Shown here: piece by piece, positions 8,240 to 15,466 of the stretch
Layout: each line of letters starts with the position of its first letter
How positions within the stretch are numbered: position 1 is the stretch's first letter
Assembly: GCA_023417735.1 (NCBI GenBank)
Contig: JAEZEK010000484.1
Location: 1 to 19,063, forward strand
Reading direction: 5' to 3'
DNA: 19,063 nt
DNA from: Pseudomonadota bacterium
GTDB taxonomy: Bacteria > Pseudomonadota > Alphaproteobacteria > Rhizobiales > Afifellaceae
The notes under the pieces: generated by a model
Told to the model about the DNA's origin: nothing
The model's input: the letters and a program-made list of their open reading frames with translations, nothing else
Database searches by the model: none
Position numbers and translations under genes: made by a program

Positions 8240-9382
8240 TCATATGCCCGAAATCTTAACGATGTCGTTGAAGGTGACGAACACGAACAGCATCAGGACG
8301 AGCGCGAAGCCGATCCGGAATCCGTACTCCTGGGCGCGCGCGCTGAGCGGCCGCCCCCGAATCGCTTCGATCGCGTAGAAGACCAGGTGGCCGCCGTCGA
8401 GCATCGGCACCGGGAACAGGTTCAGGAGCCCGATGCTGACGGAGAGGATGGCGATCAGGTTGATCAGGCCGACCGCCCCGCCCGACGAGGCGACCACGCC
8501 GGAGACCTGCGCGACCCGCACCGGCCCGCTCAGCTGGTCGGCCGTCTCCCGACCCTGGAACAGCCGGCCGATATAGGTCATCGTCCGCTCGACGATCGCC
8601 CATGTCTCGCGCGCACCCTCGCCGACGGCGGCAACAGGGCCGTAGGTCTCGAACACCACGTCGTCGGCGGTCATGTTGCGGGAAATGCCGAGCACGCCGA
8701 CGCGCTGGGTGCCGCCGAACCCGTCGGATACCTCCCGGCGCTCCGGCGTGGCCGTGACGTCGATCTCCGCGCCGGCGCGGTCGACGGTGATCGTGAGGGG
8801 CTCGCCGGCCGCCAGCGTGACGATCCGCTGGATCTCCGAGAAGGACCGGATGGTGTTGCCGTCGATGGCGATGATCCTGTCGCCGGGCAGGATGCCGGCC
8901 TGCTCGGCCGGGCTGCCGGGCATGACCACGTCGGCCCGCGGGACGGTGATCGGCTTGCCGAGCGTCGCGAACAGCGCAGCGAACACGGCGATTGCGAGCA
9001 GGAAGTTCGCCGCCGGGCCCGCCGCCACGACGGCCGCCCGCCGCCAGAGCGGCGCGAAATGGAACAGCCCCGCCCGCCGCTCCGGCGGAACCTGGGCCAG
9101 CGCATCGGCGTCCGGCAGCGAGGCGACGTTCTCGTCCCCCTCGAAGCGCACATAGCCGCCGAGCGGGATCATGCTGATCTTCCAGCGCGTGCCGTTCCGG
9201 TCGTTGAACCCGAAGAGCTCCCGCCCGAAGCCGATGGAGAACGCGGCGACGCGGATTCCGCACCAGCGCGCGACGAGGAAATGGCCTAGCTCGTGCACGA
9301 AGACGACGACCGTCAGCACCAGAAGGGCCGGGATCACGTAGCCCATCAAGGCGGTCAAAGGCTGTAAAGCGGACTCGATCAT
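8240..9382 (-). CDS. rseP: RIP metalloprotease RseP (site-2 protease, MmpA type)
   Basis: An inner-membrane zinc protease (M50) that cuts transmembrane substrates such as anti-sigma factors in envelope stress signalling. Its Caulobacter counterpart MmpA cleaves PodJ. The protein is 380 residues. The first membrane helix carries HELGH at 30-34 (zinc ligands His30 and His34, catalytic Glu31). GGYVRF lies near 75, a single PDZ domain at about 150-212 (PGSPAEQAGILPGDRIIAIDG), and LDGGH at 328-332 supplies the third zinc ligand (Asp329). One PDZ is usual in alphaproteobacteria; E. coli has two. I prefer ATG at 9382 because GAGAGG lies 5 nt upstream. An in-frame GTG two codons earlier (9388) overlaps that ribosome binding site. 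It follows dxr after 24 nt. Confidence 0.96.
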   Translation of the reverse strand: MIESALQPLTALMGYVIPALLVLTVVVFVHELGHFLVARWCGIRVAAFSIGFGRELFGFNDRNGTRWKISMIPLGGYVRFEGDENVASLPDADALAQVPPERRAGLFHFAPLWRRAAVVAAGPAANFLLAIAVFAALFATLGKPITVPRADVVMPGSPAEQAGILPGDRIIAIDGNTIRSFSEIQRIVTLAAGEPLTITVDRAGAEIDVTATPERREVSDGFGGTQRVGVLGISRNMTADDVVFETYGPVAAVGEGARETWAIVERTMTYIGRLFQGRETADQLSGPVRVAQVSGVVASSGGAVGLINLIAILSVSIGLLNLFPVPMLDGGHLVFYAIEAIRGRPLSARAQEYGFRIGFALVLMLFVFVTFNDIVKISGI

Positions 9383-9406
9383 CGCCACCTCTCGGGCAGA
9401 TTGTAC

Positions 9407-10585
9407 TTAGCTGGCGATCGCGGCAAGATTATCAACCGCCTGCGCCGCCAGGTCGCGCGCCGCGGCGTCGAGCGCGATCGCCTCCTCGACCGTCTCCGGC
9501 TCGGTGAGGAGCCCGGCGCGGTCGGCCTCGGTCAGGCTGCGCGCCACGGTCTCCGGTATCGCCGTGAACGGGATCCGCCTCGCCAGGAAGGCCGAGACGG
9601 CGAGCTCGTTGGCGGCGTTCAGGACCGTTGGAGCTCCGGATCCGTGAACCATCGCGGACCGGGCGAGGGCGAGCGCGGGGAACCGCGCCTCGTCCGGCTG
9701 CTCGAAGGTAAGCGCCCCGATTGCGGCGAGGTCGAGATGCCGCGCGGCGCTTCCGCCCCGGGCGGGCCAGTTGAGGCAATAGCTCACCGGCCGCTTCATG
9801 TCGGCAAGGCCGATCTCGGCGTGCACCGAACCGTCGCGGAAGGTGATCAGGCCGTGAACGATCGACTGCGGATGCACGAGGACGTCGAGCCGGTCGGGCG
9901 ACAGCCCGAAAAGATGATGCGCCTCGATGAGTTCGAGGCCCTTGTTCATCATCGTCGCGGAATCGATGGAGATCTTCGGCCCCATCGACCAGGTCGGGTG
10001 CGCGAGCGCCTCCTCCGGCGTCGCCCGCCGCAAGCGCTCCGCGCTCCAGGTCCGGAACGGCCCGCCCGACGCGGTGATCGTGAAGCGGGACACCTCGTCC
10101 GCGTCGCGACCCTCGATGAGCTGGAAGAGGGCATTGTGCTCCGAATCGACCGGCAGGATCCGTGCGCCGTGCCGCCTGGCGAGGGCCATGAAGGCGGGCC
10201 CGGCACAGACGAGGCACTCCTTGTTGGCGAGCGCGATCGTGCTGCCCGCACGCACCGCCGCGGCCGTCGGCGCGAGTCCGGCCGCCCCGACGATCGCGGA
10301 CAGGACGACGTCGACCCGCTCCCCGGCCGCTTGCTGCATGGCCGACGCGCCGGCCGCCGCCTCGATCCCCGTCCCGGCGAGGGCGTCCCGCAGAGCGGCG
10401 AACGAAGCGGGATCGGCCACGACGGCGCGCTCGGCGCGGAGCTTCAGGGCGATGCCGGCCAGCGCCGCCGCGTCGGAGTTCGCCGTCACGGCATGGACGG
10501 CGAAGCGCTCCCTCCCCTCCTGCAGGACCTCGACGGCGCTCGACCCGACCGACCCCGTGGCGCCGAGAAGCGTGACCCGGCGCAT
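9407..10585 (-). CDS. dxr: 1-deoxy-D-xylulose 5-phosphate reductoisomerase
   Basis: Converts 1-deoxyxylulose 5-phosphate to 2-C-methylerythritol 4-phosphate with NADPH, the committed step of the non-mevalonate isoprenoid pathway. The protein is 392 residues (E. coli 398). LLGATGSVGSSAVEVL at 6-21 is the NADPH-binding turn. VDSEHNALFQ holds metal ligands Asp147 and Glu149. SGGPFR near 173 and MMNKGLELIEAHHLFG near 212 (Glu218 as third metal ligand) complete the active site. The start is ATG at 10585, sharing one base with the cdsA stop (TGATG). The open frame continues upstream to 11203 but is only the shadow of cdsA. Its product feeds the prenyl chains used by the nearby uppS. Confidence 0.97.
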   Translation of the reverse strand: MRRVTLLGATGSVGSSAVEVLQEGRERFAVHAVTANSDAAALAGIALKLRAERAVVADPASFAALRDALAGTGIEAAAGASAMQQAAGERVDVVLSAIVGAAGLAPTAAAVRAGSTIALANKECLVCAGPAFMALARRHGARILPVDSEHNALFQLIEGRDADEVSRFTITASGGPFRTWSAERLRRATPEEALAHPTWSMGPKISIDSATMMNKGLELIEAHHLFGLSPDRLDVLVHPQSIVHGLITFRDGSVHAEIGLADMKRPVSYCLNWPARGGSAARHLDLAAIGALTFEQPDEARFPALALARSAMVHGSGAPTVLNAANELAVSAFLARRIPFTAIPETVARSLTEADRAGLLTEPETVEEAIALDAAARDLAAQAVDNLAAIAS

Positions 10586-11295
10586 CACCCGGGTCCGCCG
10601 ATGGACCGGAAGAGCTGGCCGGACAGGCCCGCGGCCGCCAGGAGCCAGGCCGCGACGGCCGCACCGTAGAGGCTGTCGATCCGGTCGAGCACGCCGCCGT
10701 GGCCCGGGATAACCGAGCCGGAATCCTTGACCGCGAAGCGGCGCTTCACGGCCGATTCCAGAAGGTCCCCGAGCTGCGCCGCAATCGAGAGGAGCGCGGC
10801 GGGGCCGGCTGCGGCCGGGACGGAGGTTCCCGCGCCGAGCCTGCTCACCAGCACGCCGGCCGCGATCCCGGCGACGAAGCCCGTCAGCGCGCCGGACCAG
10901 GTCTTGCCGGGAGAGACCCGCCGCCAGAGCTTCGGCCCGCCGATCGAGCGCCCCCCGAAATAGGCGGCCGTGTCGGTCGCCCAGACGATGGCGAAGATGA
11001 ATGCGATACCGACCCAGCCGGCGGGGTCGCCGCCGCGAAGAACGATCAGGGCGGCTGTCGGCAGCACGACGTAGAGGGCGCCGAAGCCCAGCCAGATCGC
11101 CCGCTCGCCACCGCCTCTGCCCCGCGTCATCGCCACCCATTCGACGAAGGCGAGGACGGCGATCAGAAGGATGATCAGGGCGAAGGGAGCGCCGCCGTAC
11201 CACGTCGCCAGCAGGACGACGGGCGCAAGAACGGCTGCAGATAGAATGCGTTGGACGAGGTTCTTCGACACGATTCCGCGGGCGGCATCACTCAC
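10585..11295 (-). CDS. cdsA: Phosphatidate cytidylyltransferase (CDP-diglyceride synthase)
   Basis: An integral membrane enzyme that makes CDP-diacylglycerol from phosphatidate and CTP, the precursor of all phospholipids. The family signature is complete at 181-207: [11 protein letters not shown], then HGGVLDRID. The segment [16 protein letters not shown] at 105-120 and SPGKTWSG are also diagnostic. I chose GTG at 11295 because GGAGG lies 8 nt upstream and the following residues lead into the usual [15 protein letters not shown] helix. This overlaps uppS by 8 nt. A longer frame to 11406 is antisense-like and Arg/Ser-rich. The protein is only 236 residues against about 270-285 for well-known members. 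The missing part seems to lie between EWVAMTRG (residue 52) and [10 protein letters not shown] (residue 70), where other family members have further membrane helices. Confidence 0.94.
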   Translation of the reverse strand: MSDAARGIVSKNLVQRILSAAVLAPVVLLATWYGGAPFALIILLIAVLAFVEWVAMTRGRGGGERAIWLGFGALYVVLPTAALIVLRGGDPAGWVGIAFIFAIVWATDTAAYFGGRSIGGPKLWRRVSPGKTWSGALTGFVAGIAAGVLVSRLGAGTSVPAAAGPAALLSIAAQLGDLLESAVKRRFAVKDSGSVIPGHGGVLDRIDSLYGAAVAAWLLAAAGLSGQLFRSIGGPG

Positions 11296-12040
11296 CGACC
11301 ACGCCTCCGAACCGGCGCTCGCGGCCGGCGAACTCCCGCAGCGCGGCCTCGAAGTCCGGGTCGCCGAAATCCGGCCACAGCACCGGCAGGAAGACGAACT
11401 CCGCATAGGCCGCCTGCCAGAGCAGGAAATTGCTGATCCGCTTCTCCCCGGACGTCCGGATCACGAGGTCCGGATCGGGCATCCCGCCGGTGTCGAGATG
11501 CGCCTTGAAGACGTCCTGCGAGATGTCCTGCGGCCGCATCTCGCCGGCGGCGACGCGCTCGGCGATCCGGCGCGCGGCCCGGACGATCTCGTCCCTCGCC
11601 CCGTAATTGAAGGCGACCTGAAGCTGGAGCGCGGAATTCTCCGCCGTTTCCGCCTCGGCCATTGCGATCAGCTCGCGGATGTCTTCCGGCAGGCCGGAGC
11701 GCTCGCCGATCACGCGCACCCGCACGCCGTTCTGCTTCAGCTCGGCCAGATCGCGCCGGATGAAGAAGCGGAGCAGGTTGAGGAGGTCCTGGATCTCGGC
11801 CTCCGGGCGCGACCAGTTCTCCGAGGAGAAGCTGAACAGCGTCAGCACCTCGATGCCGCGCGTGCCGGCATAGCGCACGGCGCGGCGAACGACTTCGACG
11901 CCGCGCCGATGCCCCTCCACGCGCGGGAGCCCGCGCGCCCGTGCCCAGCGCCCGTTCCCGTCCATGATGATCGCGACGTGGCGCGGCAGGCGCTCGGGCG
12001 CCGTCGCCGGCTCGACCAGTGTTGCGGGGGCGCTCACCAT
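11288..12040 (-). CDS. uppS: Isoprenyl transferase (undecaprenyl diphosphate synthase)
   Basis: A cis-prenyltransferase that extends farnesyl diphosphate with isopentenyl units to C55 undecaprenyl diphosphate, the lipid carrier for peptidoglycan and O-antigen. The protein is 250 residues, normal for the family. [14 protein letters not shown] carries catalytic Asp27. [11 protein letters not shown] near residue 70 and [20 protein letters not shown] near 194 are the substrate- and Mg-binding motifs. The start is ATG at 12040, immediately followed by GTG; the ribosome binding site is weak. It follows frr after 39 nt and overlaps cdsA. The uppS-cdsA-dxr-rseP order is conserved across proteobacteria. 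Chain length cannot be read from the sequence, but C55 is expected. Confidence 0.97.
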   Translation of the reverse strand: MVSAPATLVEPATAPERLPRHVAIIMDGNGRWARARGLPRVEGHRRGVEVVRRAVRYAGTRGIEVLTLFSFSSENWSRPEAEIQDLLNLLRFFIRRDLAELKQNGVRVRVIGERSGLPEDIRELIAMAEAETAENSALQLQVAFNYGARDEIVRAARRIAERVAAGEMRPQDISQDVFKAHLDTGGMPDPDLVIRTSGEKRISNFLLWQAAYAEFVFLPVLWPDFGDPDFEAALREFAGRERRFGGVVGE

Positions 12041-12079
12041 GTCGGCATCCGATTGTCCGTCGTGCGGCTCGGCCGAGGG

Positions 12080-12640
12080 TCAGACGTGGACGATCTCCTT
12101 CTCCTTGGCGGCCAGCATCTCGTCGATCTCCTTGATGAACCCGTCGGTCATCTTCTGGATCTCGTCGGAGTACCGGCGGCTGTCGTCCTCGCTGAGCTCG
12201 CCGTTCTTCTCCATGCGCTTCAGCGATTCCATGCCGTCCCGGCGCACGTGCCGCACCGCCACGCGCGCCTGCTCCGCATACTTGTGCCCGACCTTGACCA
12301 TCTCCTGCCGGCGCTGGGCGTTGAGCTCCGGGATCGGGATCCGCAGGAGCGTGCCCTCGACCACCGGGTTGAGGCCGAGATTGGCATCCCGGATGGCGCG
12401 GTCGACCTTGCCGACGAGCGTCTGGTCCCAGACCTGGACGGTGAGCATGCGCGGCTCCGGCACGCTCACCGTCCCGACCTGGTTGATCGGCATCGACGAG
12501 CCGTAGGCCGGCACCATGATCGGGTCGAGCAGGTTGGCCGAGGCGCGCCCGGTCCGCAGCCCCGACAGTTCGGTCTTCAGCACGGAAATCGCGCCCTGCA
12601 TGCGCCGTTGCAGGTCACGGCTGTCGAATCCGTCGCTCAT
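12080..12640 (-). CDS. frr: Ribosome recycling factor
   Basis: Releases post-termination 70S ribosomes together with EF-G. The protein is 186 residues, almost identical in length to E. coli RRF (185). The order of conserved blocks is typical: [20 protein letters not shown], then the beta domain ([19 protein letters not shown]), then the long C-terminal helices ([19 protein letters not shown] and [18 protein letters not shown]). ATG at 12640 was chosen because it begins the conserved N-terminus and follows GGGGAA by about 8 nt. The frame is open further upstream to 12745, but that reads into the pyrH 3' end. It follows pyrH after 37 nt, the near-universal pyrH-frr pairing. Confidence 0.98.
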   Translation of the reverse strand: MSDGFDSRDLQRRMQGAISVLKTELSGLRTGRASANLLDPIMVPAYGSSMPINQVGTVSVPEPRMLTVQVWDQTLVGKVDRAIRDANLGLNPVVEGTLLRIPIPELNAQRRQEMVKVGHKYAEQARVAVRHVRRDGMESLKRMEKNGELSEDDSRRYSDEIQKMTDGFIKEIDEMLAAKEKEIVHV

Positions 12641-12677
12641 AGGTGGTTCCCCGCTTCTCTCTTCTTGGCGGCGTGCG

Positions 12678-13400
12678 TCATGCGGCCGAAACGAGCGTCC
12701 CGACGGCCTCGCCGGCGACGATCCGGGCAAGCGCACCCGGCTCATGGATATTGAACACGATTATCGGCAAGCCGTTGTCGCGGGCAAGCGCGAAGGCGGC
12801 GGTGTCCATGACGGCGAGGCCCTTGGCGATCGCCTCCTGGTAGGTGACGTGCTCGTAGAGCTCCGCCGAAGGGTCGGCGCGCGGGTCGGCCGTGTAGACG
12901 CCGTCGACCTGCGTGCCCTTCAGGAGGGCGTCGCATTCCAGTTCCAGCGCCCGCAGCGCCGCGCCGCTGTCGGTGGTGAAGAACGGGTTCCCGGTCCCGC
13001 CGGCCAGCACCACGATGAGGCCCTTGTTCATGTGCCAGGTCGCGCGCCGGTGGATGTAGGTCTCGCAGATGGACGGCATCTCGATCGCCGACATGGCGCG
13101 CGCATCGAGCCCCTCGCGCACCAGGGCCGCCTCGAGCGCCAGCGCGTTCATCACGGTCGCAAGCATGCCCATGTGGTCGCCCGTCACGCGGTCGCCGCCC
13201 TGCGCGGCGATCGCCATGCCGCGGAAGATGTTGCCACCGCCGATCACGATCGCGATCTCGGTGCCGGTGCGCGCGACGGCGGCGATCTCGGCGGCGAAGG
13301 CGCGCACGGCGTTGTCGTCGATGCCGAAGGACTGTTCGCCGATGAGCGCCTCGCCGGACAGTTTCAGCAGCACGCGCTTCGGCTTCGGCCGCGTTCTCAT
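12678..13400 (-). CDS. pyrH: UMP kinase
   Basis: Phosphorylates UMP to UDP in pyrimidine nucleotide synthesis. It is a hexamer of the amino acid kinase fold, usually activated by GTP and inhibited by UTP. The protein is 240 residues (E. coli 241). Visible motifs are [10 protein letters not shown] at 10-19, [26 protein letters not shown], and the nucleotide-binding [20 protein letters not shown] followed by [13 protein letters not shown] at 13400 starts the conserved region; the frame is open further to 13475, but that stretch runs into the hairpin between tsf and pyrH. The leader after the hairpin is about 58 nt. UDP-sugar demand of the lpx genes downstream links it to the rest of the block. 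Confidence 0.98.
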   Translation of the reverse strand: MRTRPKPKRVLLKLSGEALIGEQSFGIDDNAVRAFAAEIAAVARTGTEIAIVIGGGNIFRGMAIAAQGGDRVTGDHMGMLATVMNALALEAALVREGLDARAMSAIEMPSICETYIHRRATWHMNKGLIVVLAGGTGNPFFTTDSGAALRALELECDALLKGTQVDGVYTADPRADPSAELYEHVTYQEAIAKGLAVMDTAAFALARDNGLPIIVFNIHEPGALARIVAGEAVGTLVSAA

Positions 13401-13458
13401 GGTACCGTCCCGATCAAACCGCCGGCCGATCGCGCGGCCCCGCGCCCGCATACGCGAA

Positions 13459-13485
13459 GGGCGCCGACAAGTCACGTCGGCGCCC
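13459..13485 (-). terminator. Likely terminator or attenuator between tsf and pyrH
   Basis: A perfect 10-bp inverted repeat (13459-13468 with 13476-13485, gggcgccgac and its complement) surrounds a seven-base loop. On the minus strand it starts 26 nt after the tsf stop and is preceded by AAAG and followed by TT, which extends the stem by one wobble and one A-U pair. The T tract is very short, so partial rather than full termination is likely. E. coli also separates rpsB-tsf from pyrH transcriptionally, which fits. Confidence 0.6.
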
Positions 13486-13510
13486 CTTTATCGCAAACGA
13501 AATCGGCTGC

Positions 13511-14437
13511 TCAGCGCTGCCCGACGGCCGCGGCCACCTCGGCGGCGAAGTCCGATTCCTCCTTCTCGACACCCTCGCCGAGACGGAAGGATACGAAGCC
13601 GGTCAGGCTTACCGGGGCACCGACCTCCTTCGCGGCATCGGCGAGCACGGTCTCGATCGGGCGCTCCCCGTCGACCACGAACACCTGCTTCAGGAGCACG
13701 GCCTCCTCGTAGAACTTGCGCAGCCGGCCCTCGACCATCTTGTCGATGATCGCCTCCGGCTTGCCGGAGCCGCGCGCCTGTTCGGCGAAGACGGCGCGCT
13801 CGCGCGCGACCACCTCGGGATCGAGGCCCCCGACGTCGAGCGCGAGCGGGTTCGCCGCCGCGACATGCATCGCGATCTGCCGGCCGAGCGCGGCGAGCTT
13901 CGCCGTGTCGCCCGAAGACTGCATGCCCACCAGCACCCCGATCTTGCCGAGGCCCGGCGCGACCGCCGAATGGATGTAGCCGGCGACCACGCCCTCGCTG
14001 ACCTCGATCGCGGCGGTGCGCCGCAGCGTCATGTTCTCGCCGATCGTGGCGACGGCATCGGTGATCGCGCCCTCGACGGTCTTCCCGGCGCCCGGCAGCT
14101 GCGCCGCGAGCACCTCGTCGAGGGAGCCGCCGGTGCCGAGCGCCGCCTGCGCGACGCGCGAGACGAGCGCCTGGAACTGCTCGTTGCGGGCGACGAAGTC
14201 GGTCTCGGAATTGAGCTCCACGATGGCCGCCTTGCGGCCGTCCTCGGCGATGCCGATCAGGCCCTCGGCCGCGACGCGGCCGGCCTTCTTCGCGGCCTTG
14301 GCGAGCCCCTTCGTGCGCAGCCAGTCGACGGCGGCCTCCATGTCGCCGCCGGTCTCCTGCAGCGCGACCTTGCAGTCCATCATGCCGGCGCCGGTCTTCT
14401 CGCGCAGCTCCTTCACCATCTGTGCGGTGATGGCCAT
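13511..14437 (-). CDS. tsf: Elongation factor Ts
   Basis: The guanine nucleotide exchange factor for EF-Tu, which displaces GDP so that EF-Tu can reload with GTP. The protein is 308 residues. The N-terminal UBA-like module is clear ([20 protein letters not shown], then AVDWLRTKG at 37-45). The EF-Tu contact motif [10 protein letters not shown] contains Asp80 and Phe81 at the same numbers as in E. coli. Two core subdomains follow, and the C-terminal part holds ILKQ-like [10 protein letters not shown] near 246. ATG at 14437 begins the standard [12 protein letters not shown]. It follows rpsB after 39 nt and is followed by a strong hairpin, so rpsB-tsf forms its own unit. Confidence 0.98.
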   Translation of the reverse strand: MAITAQMVKELREKTGAGMMDCKVALQETGGDMEAAVDWLRTKGLAKAAKKAGRVAAEGLIGIAEDGRKAAIVELNSETDFVARNEQFQALVSRVAQAALGTGGSLDEVLAAQLPGAGKTVEGAITDAVATIGENMTLRRTAAIEVSEGVVAGYIHSAVAPGLGKIGVLVGMQSSGDTAKLAALGRQIAMHVAAANPLALDVGGLDPEVVARERAVFAEQARGSGKPEAIIDKMVEGRLRKFYEEAVLLKQVFVVDGERPIETVLADAAKEVGAPVSLTGFVSFRLGEGVEKEESDFAAEVAAAVGQR

Positions 14438-14476
14438 GTCTGGTCTATCCTTCTGTTCGGTTGGGCCGGGCGGCGG

Positions 14477-15295
14477 TCAGGCGGCAGCCCCGGTGGAGGC
14501 GGCCTCGCCTTCCGGTGCCGCCGCGGGTTCGCCCGTTTCGCCCTCTTCGAGGCCGGGCTCGTACGGCACGTCTTCCGAAGCCCCGACGTCGACGCCGACG
14601 TCGCCCTGGCCGCGGGAGATGCCGTCGAGCGCCGCGCGCGCGACGAGGTCGCAATAGAGCGCGATGGCGCGGCCCGCGTCGTCATTGCCAGGCACCGGCA
14701 GGCTGACGCCGGCCGGATCGCAATTGGTGTCGAGGATGGCCGCGACCGGAATGCCGAGCCGGCGCGCCTCGCTGATCGCGATCGCCTCCTTGTTGGTGTC
14801 GATCACGAAGATGAGATCGGGAATGCCGCCCATGTCCTTGATGCCGCCGAGCGCGCGCTCGAGCTTGTCGCGCTCCCGGGTGAGCGAAAGCCGCTCCTTC
14901 TTCGTCAGGCCCTGCGCGCCTTCGGCCAGCATCTGGTCGAGGGCGCGCAGCCGCTCGATCGAGTGCGACATGGTCTTCCAGTTGGTCAGCATGCCGCCGA
15001 GCCAGCGCGCATTGACGTAGTACTGGGCGGAACGCCGCGCCGCCTCGGCGACGGCGTCGGCCGCCTGCCGCTTCGTGCCGACGAAGAGGACGCGTCCGCC
15101 CTGGGCGACCGTGTCGCTCACCGCCTGCAGCATCCGGTGCAGCATCGGCACCGTCTGCGCGAGGTCCAGGATGTGGATGTTGTTCCGCTCGCCGAAGATG
15201 TACTGCGCCATCTTCGGGTTCCAACGGTGGGTCTGGTGACCGAAATGCACGCCAGCTTCGAGCAGCTGGCGCATCGAGTAGTCGGGAAGCGCCAT
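14477..15295 (-). CDS. rpsB: 30S ribosomal protein S2
   Basis: A small-subunit ribosomal protein that binds late in 30S assembly and recruits S1. The protein is 272 residues (E. coli 241). Core motifs are [20 protein letters not shown] at 10-29, [35 protein letters not shown] and [16 protein letters not shown]. Beyond about residue 225 there is an acidic, Ala/Glu/Gly-rich tail ([20 protein letters not shown]); such extensions are common in alphaproteobacterial S2. ATG at 15295 has GGAGAA 5 nt upstream. A candidate promoter and an 84-nt leader lie between it and dnaE. S2 represses its own message in other bacteria, but whether that happens here is not visible. Confidence 0.98.
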   Translation of the reverse strand: MALPDYSMRQLLEAGVHFGHQTHRWNPKMAQYIFGERNNIHILDLAQTVPMLHRMLQAVSDTVAQGGRVLFVGTKRQAADAVAEAARRSAQYYVNARWLGGMLTNWKTMSHSIERLRALDQMLAEGAQGLTKKERLSLTRERDKLERALGGIKDMGGIPDLIFVIDTNKEAIAISEARRLGIPVAAILDTNCDPAGVSLPVPGNDDAGRAIALYCDLVARAALDGISRGQGDVGVDVGASEDVPYEPGLEEGETGEPAAAPEGEAASTGAAA

Positions 15296-15338
15296 TGAAA
15301 TTCTCCGGTTAGACCTCCGCGGGCAAATGGCTTACGCC

Positions 15339-15353
15339 ACCGGAAAAGCCGGT
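15339..15353 (-). other. Small hairpin in the rpsB leader
   Basis: On the minus strand ACCGG and CCGGT (15353-15349 and 15343-15339) pair around a five-base CTTTT loop, about 44 nt upstream of the rpsB ATG. It lies inside the transcript expected from the candidate promoter at 15386-15414. Ribosomal protein leaders often hold autoregulatory folds, so this is a candidate piece of an S2-binding site, but a 5-bp stem is weak evidence on its own. Confidence 0.25.
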
Positions 15354-15385
15354 CGAGCTTTCAGACCCGCGTGCGAGATGCGCGC

Positions 15386-15414
15386 GATATAGGCGAGATC
15401 GGCCGGAACCGCAA
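15386..15414 (-). promoter_or_regulatory. rpsB: Candidate rpsB promoter
   Basis: On the minus strand TTGCGG (15414-15409) and TATATC (15391-15386) are separated by 17 nt. The -10 box matches 4 of 6 and the -35 box 3 of 6 consensus positions, including the TTG core favoured in alphaproteobacteria. Transcription would start near 15379, leaving a leader of about 84 nt. It lies within the 167-nt gap after dnaE, which is the natural place for the strong promoter that rpsB-tsf needs. Confidence 0.45.
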
Positions 15415-15443
15415 TGCCGAAGGGGCTCGAAGCCGCCGCTGCA

Positions 15444-15466
15444 AGCGCGAGGGGCCCGGCCGCGCT
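15444..15466 (-). terminator. Weak hairpin at the dnaE stop
   Basis: On the minus strand AGCGCG (15466-15461, starting in the last base of the dnaE stop codon) pairs with CGCGCT (15449-15444) around an 11-base GC-rich loop, followed by TGCAG. It could slow readthrough from dnaE into rpsB. There is no T run, and in such GC-rich DNA a 6-bp GC stem is expected by chance. Confidence 0.2.

Noticed and set aside
4575..8378. A stop-free + strand frame of about 1267 codons running antisense across fabZ-proximal lpxD, bamA and into rseP
   Set aside because: Its translation is dominated by Asp, Arg, Ala, His and Val with no domain or repeat. This is what the antisense of GC-rich genes with strong third-position bias gives. 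lpxD, bamA and rseP on the other strand are unmistakable.
10586..11203. An N-terminal extension of dxr by 206 codons, which would look like a fusion
   Set aside because: It is the shadow of cdsA in another frame. Dxr begins normally at the ATG that shares a base with the cdsA stop.
11171..12754. A long + strand open frame antisense to cdsA, uppS and frr
   Set aside because: The same GC-bias shadow effect: low-complexity Arg/Asp/His-rich translation, opposite three well-conserved genes.
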